Origin: Bifidobacteriaceae bacterium
GTDB lineage: Bacteria; Actinomycetota; Actinomycetes; Actinomycetales; WQXJ01
DNA: 6,679 nt
Direction of reading: 5' to 3'
NCBI GenBank assembly: GCA_031255075.1
Contig: JAIRTF010000072.1
Location: 1-6,679 of the forward strand
Numbering within the stretch: the stretch's first letter is position 1; every line of letters begins with the position of its first letter. Made by a program: the position numbers and the translations under genes. This document shows positions 3,801 through 6,679 of this stretch, piece by piece. The notes beneath the pieces were generated by a model. It was not told where the DNA came from. It worked only from the letters and a program-made list of their open reading frames with translations, and did not search any database.

Positions 3801-6679
3801 CTGGTGGTGCGTCAAAGGAGACCACCACACCCTCACCAACCAGAGCATGTTCAGAGGTGGCGTCCCTGACGGTGACCACTGCTTCGAACCAGCCAGACCC
3901 GTCAGCCGGTTGGGCACCGGTCGGGGTGACCTGCCAAGACGAATAGGCCGCAGAAGGACCAAACGCTTCGAAGTCGTAACTCTTTTGGCCTAGTTCCGCC
4001 TGGCCTATGCGGACCTTCAACAACACGGTCTCTACCTGGTTGTTCACCAGGTCTATGCGGACCTCCCCGGTGGGGGGTGAAGTGACTGTCACCAGGCGGC
4101 CACCACTAGGTGTGGTGGTGCCACCATCGACGGCGTCTGGGAACCAGGCACCAGTTGGGCCAACCAACTCGAAATCAACTGCTTGACCATTGACCGGGTT
4201 ACCGAAGGCATCCACCACTGTTAACCATGCTGAATGGGGTGTGCCACCATCAGCGGCCACCGGACCATCCGAACCATCAAACAACAAACCAGACCTATCC
4301 ACACTCACCGGCCCGGCCACGAACTGTGCCTCCTGACCGGAGCCGTCAACCGCCGTGCCGCCAATCTGGGCGGTGACCGTCCAAGGGCCGGCGCGGGTGA
4401 CCTTCAGCTCGAATACAGCCAGGCCTTCTTCGGTGATCGCTACGGTCTCAGAAGGACCATCAAGCTCGGTGTCCCACATAGCGGTGAACAGCACTTGGCC
4501 GCCGGAGGCCAGGTTCCCGTACCGGTCCCTGGCTTCGACTTGGAACCGGTGGGAGTCTTCGTTGTTGGCTCGGACCACATCATCGGCGGTGAGCAAGGTC
4601 AACTGGGACCGGGCAGCCACAGCTGGTCCCGGCGTGTATACCAAATGCACTTGGCCGGCCCGGCCGGCCAATTCGGTGTTGTCCCCATCCATGACCATCT
4701 GTACTGAAACCCCGCCAACGGAGGCCTTCACCAAATGCGGGTCAGTGGCACTGGCAGCCACTTCGGTTGCCAAGTCCAACCAGGCGGCGCCATCGGGCCC
4801 CACCTGCACGCTCACCTGGGCTCTGCCCTCAACGCCAGTGGCGGTTTTCAGGCCAGCTGGTATCTCAAACAGAACGTCACCGGTGGTTACCCGGTTGCCG
4901 AAGGCATCATGGGCCCGGACACCAACCCGCTGGAATGTCTGGCCGTCAGCGGCAGCAGAGCCGCCCGGCTCCACCAACCATGAACCAAGGGCGGAAACCT
5001 CCGCCGCCACCACCTGCACGGTGACTGGATCGCCCAGCACCTGACCGTCCACGGTGGCCTGTACCTGGTAGGTCCCGGCCGAATCCGGGCTGAAGCCCTT
5101 CCAAACGGCCGTGCCCTCAGAACCATTGGTGGCCTGGCCCGCCGGGCTGAAGGACACATCCAAAGAGCCTTTGACGGAGAAGTCCACCGTCACCGACTGG
5201 GTGAACGGCTCGTCATCTTCCCCAACCAAATGGGCGGTCAAGGTGAACGGATCGGTGCCGGCTGTTCGCACAGCGGGAGCAGCCGTCAAACTTGAAGCCT
5301 CCGCGCTAAGCGGTGCGAACGGCGGAATGAAGACCACCGTGGCCTGGCCGTTCGTGTTCACCAGGTCCTGTTCGGTGGCATCCCGGGTGTTCCAAATGGT
5401 GAACCCTATTCCGCCGTCCTCATTGACCAAGTGGGCGGTCACCATCCTGCGGGCAGCCTGGTCGGAGTAGACATGAACCCAGGCCACACCGTCATCTCCA
5501 GTGGCGGTGCGGTACTGGGCTGAGCCATCGCCGCCTTCGGCCTGCAGTCCGGCTGACAGCCCAAAGATCACCGGCTGCCCGGACACGTTATTACCGTTGG
5601 CATCTCTGATCCGCACGCCCACCGGCAGGGTCAACTGGTCGGTGGCCCGCTGGGGATGGTCCGGTTCGATCAGCCAGGAATTGTCCGGCAAGGGTTGGCC
5701 GGCGGTAAAGGTGGCGTTCTTCGGCGAACTGGGGATTTCAGTGAATTCGCCGTCCTGCTCCACATAGGCACGCACCTGGTAGGTGCCAGCCTTGGTGGTG
5801 GACCAGTCCAGTTCTGCCACGCCGTCTGGGCCGGTGGTCACCGGCCCGCGGGTGGTCAGGTCGCTGCCGTCCAAGGCGGTGGTGAACTGAACAGGTACTC
5901 CGGAAACAGGGTTGCCTTTGCCGTCCCTGGCAGTTGCCCGCAGCCGGTGGGTGTCTGAGTTATTGGCCACCGGATTGGTCGCGACGGGCGCGATCTCGAA
6001 CTGGGATTCCGAAGCGACCGCCGGGCCTGCTTCGAACCGGACGCGCACCTTGCCGTCAAATCTGACTTGGCCGGCGCCATGGTCCTCCCAGATGCGTACC
6101 AGTTGACCGTTGTCCACGTAGGCTTCCACCACATAGGCCTCGCCCGGAGCGTTGGCCAGTTTGGAGATCAAGTCGATTGATGCCACGCCGTCCGGCCCAG
6201 CCGTGACCTGCACCCTGTTCGGGCCGTCCAAACCTGGCTGTTCGGCCACGGACAGTCCACTCGGGATGATGAACTCCACTGAACCGCCCACCGGGTAGCC
6301 CCGGGCGTCAAACAGCATTGCCGTCACAGTGGCAACATCCGATTCGTTGGCGGTGACCGCTTCGAGTGGCTCCCACATGAATGATGTCCACGGGTAGGGC
6401 CCGGTCGGCGCGAATCTGACCTCAGCGCCGGAGCCGTTCACCGGGCCGTCATCAACCTCGGCGGTGACGGTCCACTCGCCAGCCAACTCGGTCACCAAGT
6501 TAAAGCTGGCTACGCCCTCGCTGTTGGTTCCCATGGTCACCGGCGTGCCCGGCGAATCCGCATGAGAGGCGGTGAAGCTAACGGAGGTAAAAGGTACGGC
6601 GTTGGAATGCTGGTCCAACACAGTGACTAGGAACTGGTGGCTTTGGCTGCCGTCCGCCAAACGAATCTGCTCGGCGGTG
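883..6679 (-). CDS. Giant LPXTG cell-wall-anchored protein with tandem Ig-like (Big_1/invasin-type) repeats, 5' end outside window
   Basis: One uninterrupted frame runs from the right edge to TGA at 883-885 (1931 codons visible). The TTG at 6660-6658 is not the start: the six preceding codons (TAEQIR) are open and belong to the same Ig-like repeat. Residues below are numbered from that TTG as residue 1. Residues 1-1562 form about 14 beta-rich repeats of 103-127 residues. Each has the invasin/intimin pattern: an S..V/T strand, an A-N/D-G turn, x-V-x-D-x-x-GNPV-x-G, V-x-F, then T-x-GPDGVA and AG-x-x-x-V-x-A. Residues 1563-1735 are two Big_6-like Ig domains with one Cys pair each. Residues 1736-1821 are a pre-anchor module and 1822-1853 a Gly/Ser/Pro linker. 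LPTTG (1854-1858), a hydrophobic helix (1860-1883) and RRRR (1884-1887) form a sortase signal. The last 38 residues form an unusually long tail. By family analogy the product is exported, covalently attached to peptidoglycan, and acts as an adhesin or stalk; the ligand is unknown. The signal peptide and any N-terminal binding domain lie outside the window. Apart from the four Cys of the Big_6-like domains I see no cysteine. Confidence 0.95.
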   Translation of the reverse strand, partial: TAEQIRLADGSQSHQFLVTVLDQHSNAVPFTSVSFTASHADSPGTPVTMGTNSEGVASFNLVTELAGEWTVTAEVDDGPVNGSGAEVRFAPTGPYPWTSFMWEPLEAVTANESDVATVTAMLFDARGYPVGGSVEFIIPSGLSVAEQPGLDGPNRVQVTAGPDGVASIDLISKLANAPGEAYVVEAYVDNGQLVRIWEDHGAGQVRFDGKVRVRFEAGPAVASESQFEIAPVATNPVANNSDTHRLRATARDGKGNPVSGVPVQFTTALDGSDLTTRGPVTTGPDGVAELDWSTTKAGTYQVRAYVEQDGEFTEIPSSPKNATFTAGQPLPDNSWLIEPDHPQRATDQLTLPVGVRIRDANGNNVSGQPVIFGLSAGLQAEGGDGSAQYRTATGDDGVAWVHVYSDQAARRMVTAHLVNEDGGIGFTIWNTRDATEQDLVNTNGQATVVFIPPFAPLSAEASSLTAAPAVRTAGTDPFTLTAHLVGEDDEPFTQSVTVDFSVKGSLDVSFSPAGQATNGSEGTAVWKGFSPDSAGTYQVQATVDGQVLGDPVTVQVVAAEVSALGSWLVEPGGSAAADGQTFQRVGVRAHDAFGNRVTTGDVLFEIPAGLKTATGVEGRAQVSVQVGPDGAAWLDLATEVAASATDPHLVKASVGGVSVQMVMDGDNTELAGRAGQVHLVYTPGPAVAARSQLTLLTADDVVRANNEDSHRFQVEARDRYGNLASGGQVLFTAMWDTELDGPSETVAITEEGLAVFELKVTRAGPWTVTAQIGGTAVDGSGQEAQFVAGPVSVDRSGLLFDGSDGPVAADGGTPHSAWLTVVDAFGNPVNGQAVDFELVGPTGAWFPDAVDGGTTTPSGGRLVTVTSPPTGEVRIDLVNNQVETVLLKVRIGQAELGQKSYDFEAFGPSAAYSSWQVTPTGAQPADGSGWFEAVVTVRDATSEHALVGEGVVVSFDAPPAVLFSRPGPYTTTSEGTVTVGLSSQQVGNWPVTALVGGGQVGDLVTLRFVAGTPVAGPGLSRLVSPLEPSKAGGSEQQTIDAYVTDGGGNPVIDAVVVFTVPPGVEVVGGGLPGSGLSGGEVSRPVNGDGVASLVLVSQTVNTYPVTAQVGDVALSEDGGPAAARFVNADLSYVDSTVAVVGGVRQVDSDPYPVTVSLVDEAGNAYLPATEVVFSYQLEGQSAWTEAARLTATGGSVTWTGFTSQQAGTHQVKAETNTHQLGTTQTATLTPGPVAPNATLETLTVGGPAAANGRTTLPVWMTAVDAYGNPVNGVELGFEFQYPGSEGPVFQTSGTKAAVGTSGPDGRVTVQAISFVEGEFPVRAQVGDSLSPAPYPVALFAQVIPDAAKSEFSVTRSPANASPEAAIADERDSYQVSITVRDPDNRPAPGVGGIVSFTTPAGVTTPIPFAGGGGASAGQATVLVTSPIAGVHTVSVTVDNQPVATQPGGSQYSVAVRFVPGAPASGPDLSRLSAPATSASADGVDTQVVRAYVLDANRNALDGAQVTFTVPAGTVAPGAIDGQVTVTAGPDGVADLAFTSRTPGEYAVTVTANGVPITQHSPASIRFEDRTPPARPTVGASAGEVLAGTVHESDLADAATGTLTAVVLTAADGAQVASCPVDPTGGFTCQLPGFEHGVQLHAHIDDAAGNRSEPAAVAVDREAPTDPRLQPSDGAALAGSGSEPGNSITVTDQDSATLCSLTVPAGGAWQCTLTPAATPGDLLTITETDQAGNVTEVEWRVGLPVVELLVPDVSPGETQSAQVEHFQPWEDITAVMYSDPLELGVFTADENGQALITWTVPNGTPAGQHTVEVAGVLSGSVRATFLVRGVPGGGTSPGGDPNAGQGQTGSGSGKSGTGRDLPTTGTRSAAFVPVAGLLVAIGVILHLVTLRRRRTMWENGRWPRRTSVDQLLGQADLISTPVSTPAERQENT
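886..999 (-). other. Long cytoplasmic tail after the sorting signal
   Basis: The frame continues for 38 codons past RRRR before the TGA. The tail begins TMWENGRWPRR, with further basic residues, and becomes neutral to acidic (VDQLLGQADLIS, then PAERQENT). LPXTG proteins usually end within a few residues of the basic cluster. There is no sign of a frameshift: the frame is the same as that of the whole protein. The tail would stay in the cytoplasm and be released with the membrane helix after sortase cleavage. Confidence 0.85.
1000..1197 (-). other. Cell-wall sorting region: Gly/Ser/Pro linker, LPTTG, transmembrane helix, RRRR
   Basis: Bases 1102-1197 encode a flexible linker of 32 residues rich in Gly, Ser and Pro. 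Bases 1087-1101 encode LPTTG, which a class A- or E-type sortase would cut between Thr and Gly. Bases 1012-1083 encode a hydrophobic segment of about 24 residues (FVPVAGLLVAIGVILHLV core), and bases 1000-1011 encode RRRR. This is the classic order of a sortase substrate. No sortase gene is in the window, so a housekeeping sortase elsewhere is assumed. Confidence 0.92.
1198..1455 (-). other. Membrane-proximal pre-anchor module
   Basis: Residues 1736-1821 read as a compact beta domain: SPGETQSAQVEHFQPWEDI, then YSDPLELGVFTADENGQA, WTVPNGTPAGQHTVEVAG and a final SGSVRATFLV strand. The pattern (short polar segment, S-x-PLxLG, AD-x-x-G, TVP-x-x-x-x-AG-x-H-x-V, SG) is one I recognise from actinobacterial LPXTG and secreted proteins just before the anchor. 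Its function is unknown to me; a spacer or sortase-presenting role is inferred. Confidence 0.55.
1456..1974 (-). other. Two Big_6-like Ig domains with one cysteine pair each
   Basis: The first domain (about 1974-1693, residues 1563-1656) opens with DRTPPARP and a G-x-V-x-AGTV turn, and ends in DDAAGNRSEP. The second (about 1692-1456, residues 1657-1735) opens with EAPTDP and ends in TDQAGNVTEV. Both show the C-x(n)-G-x-(F/W)-x-C pattern: Cys1612/Cys1622 and Cys1692/Cys1704. These pairs lie on what should be adjacent strands and could form disulfides outside the cell. This domain type often sits between an adhesin stalk and its wall anchor. The assignment rests on the PxxP opening, the AGN close and the Cys pattern, without a profile search. 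Confidence 0.7.
1975..4308 (-). repeat. C-proximal Ig-repeat block R8-R14, four-domain unit with a second partial copy
   Basis: Approximate limits on the minus strand are R8 4308-3952, R9 3951-3640, R10 3639-3298, R11 3297-2989, R12 2988-2653, R13 2652-2296 and R14 2295-1975. R8 matches R12 (VDAFGNPVNG against VDAYGNPVNG). R9 matches R13 (VTVRD, and an RFV-x-G-x-P end). R10 matches R14 (GP-x-LSRL, then AYV-x-D and FTVP-x-G). The order R8-R9-R10-R11 is thus repeated as R12-R13-R14 with an offset of about 433-448 residues. A fourth member that would match R11 is absent, because the Big_6-like domains begin there. The junction peptides at 3604-3660 and 2257-2313 share 12 of 19 residues and 37 of 57 bases by hand alignment. 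This is an old, diverged duplication rather than a recent one. Confidence 0.7.
4309..6679 (-). repeat. N-proximal Ig-repeat block R1-R7, alternating short and long domains
   Basis: Approximate domain limits on the minus strand are R1 6679-6409 (cut), R2 6408-6028, R3 6027-5698, R4 5697-5326, R5 5325-5005, R6 5004-4627 and R7 4626-4309. R1, R3, R5 and R7 are short (about 105-110 residues where complete). R2, R4 and R6 are long (124-127), because of an insertion of roughly 15-20 residues before the last strand. R4 and R6 open with SWLIEP and SWLVEP, and R2 with a related SFMWEP. R3 and R7 share an opening of the form PAVA..SQ, followed by ANN.D.HR and ARD..GN. R1 and R7 share AG.WTVTA and V.GSG.E. 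The alternation gives a composite unit of about 231-237 residues (R2 to R4 to R6). R5 is the least typical short domain and more closely resembles R11. Boundaries are by eye and may be off by several residues. Confidence 0.75.

Noticed and set aside
4355..5044. Plus-strand open frame of 229 codons
   Set aside because: It lies wholly antisense to the giant gene, its translation is low-complexity (Ser, Thr, Pro, Ala) with no recognisable domain, and it has no convincing ribosome binding site. It is a by-product of GC-rich codon bias.
883..6679. Possible CRISPR array or recent DNA tandem repeat in the repeat-rich gene
   Set aside because: The repetition is at protein level only. I found no near-identical DNA units with regular spacers, and the best matched junction is about 65% identical.
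1..6679. A defence, toxin-antitoxin or other multi-gene system
   Set aside because: Only two convergent, apparently unrelated genes are present. No nuclease, ATPase, reverse transcriptase or toxin motif was seen in either.

Overview
The window holds two convergent genes, both cut by its edges. It comes from a high-GC Gram-positive bacterium, most likely an actinomycete. The reasons are GC-rich codon use throughout, a giant surface protein ending in a sortase motif (LPTTG), a hydrophobic segment and an Arg cluster, and a pre-anchor module of a kind common in actinobacterial wall-anchored proteins. The genus cannot be told from this sequence.

Layout. Positions 1-801 (+) hold the C-terminal 266 residues of an all-helical protein resembling the DUF4003 family; its start lies upstream of the window. 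Positions 802-882 are a short intergenic gap with a strong GC-rich hairpin (806-840) that may terminate transcription from both sides. Positions 883-6679 (-) hold the C-terminal 1931 codons of one very large, secreted, cell-wall-anchored protein. Its first codons, signal peptide and promoter lie beyond the right edge. The TTG at 6660-6658 is only an internal Leu codon.

The giant protein is a stalk of at least 14 invasin/intimin-like (Big_1-type) immunoglobulin-fold repeats. Two Big_6-like Ig domains follow, each with one cysteine pair. After them come a membrane-proximal module, a Gly/Ser/Pro linker, LPTTG, a transmembrane segment, RRRR, and an unusually long 38-residue tail. The repeats have higher-order structure. 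The N-proximal part looks like a two-domain (short-long) unit of about 234 residues. The C-proximal part looks like a four-domain unit of about 440 residues, present once in full and once in part. Codon use differs between matching repeats, which suggests the array was assembled or recombined piecemeal.

The likely role of the giant protein is an adhesin or surface fibre that places an N-terminal functional domain (not in the window) away from the wall. Nothing links it functionally to the convergent DUF4003-like gene. I see no RNA gene, mobile element, CRISPR array or defence system here. The items of most interest are the repeat architecture, the confined cysteine pairs and the extended tail behind the sorting signal.
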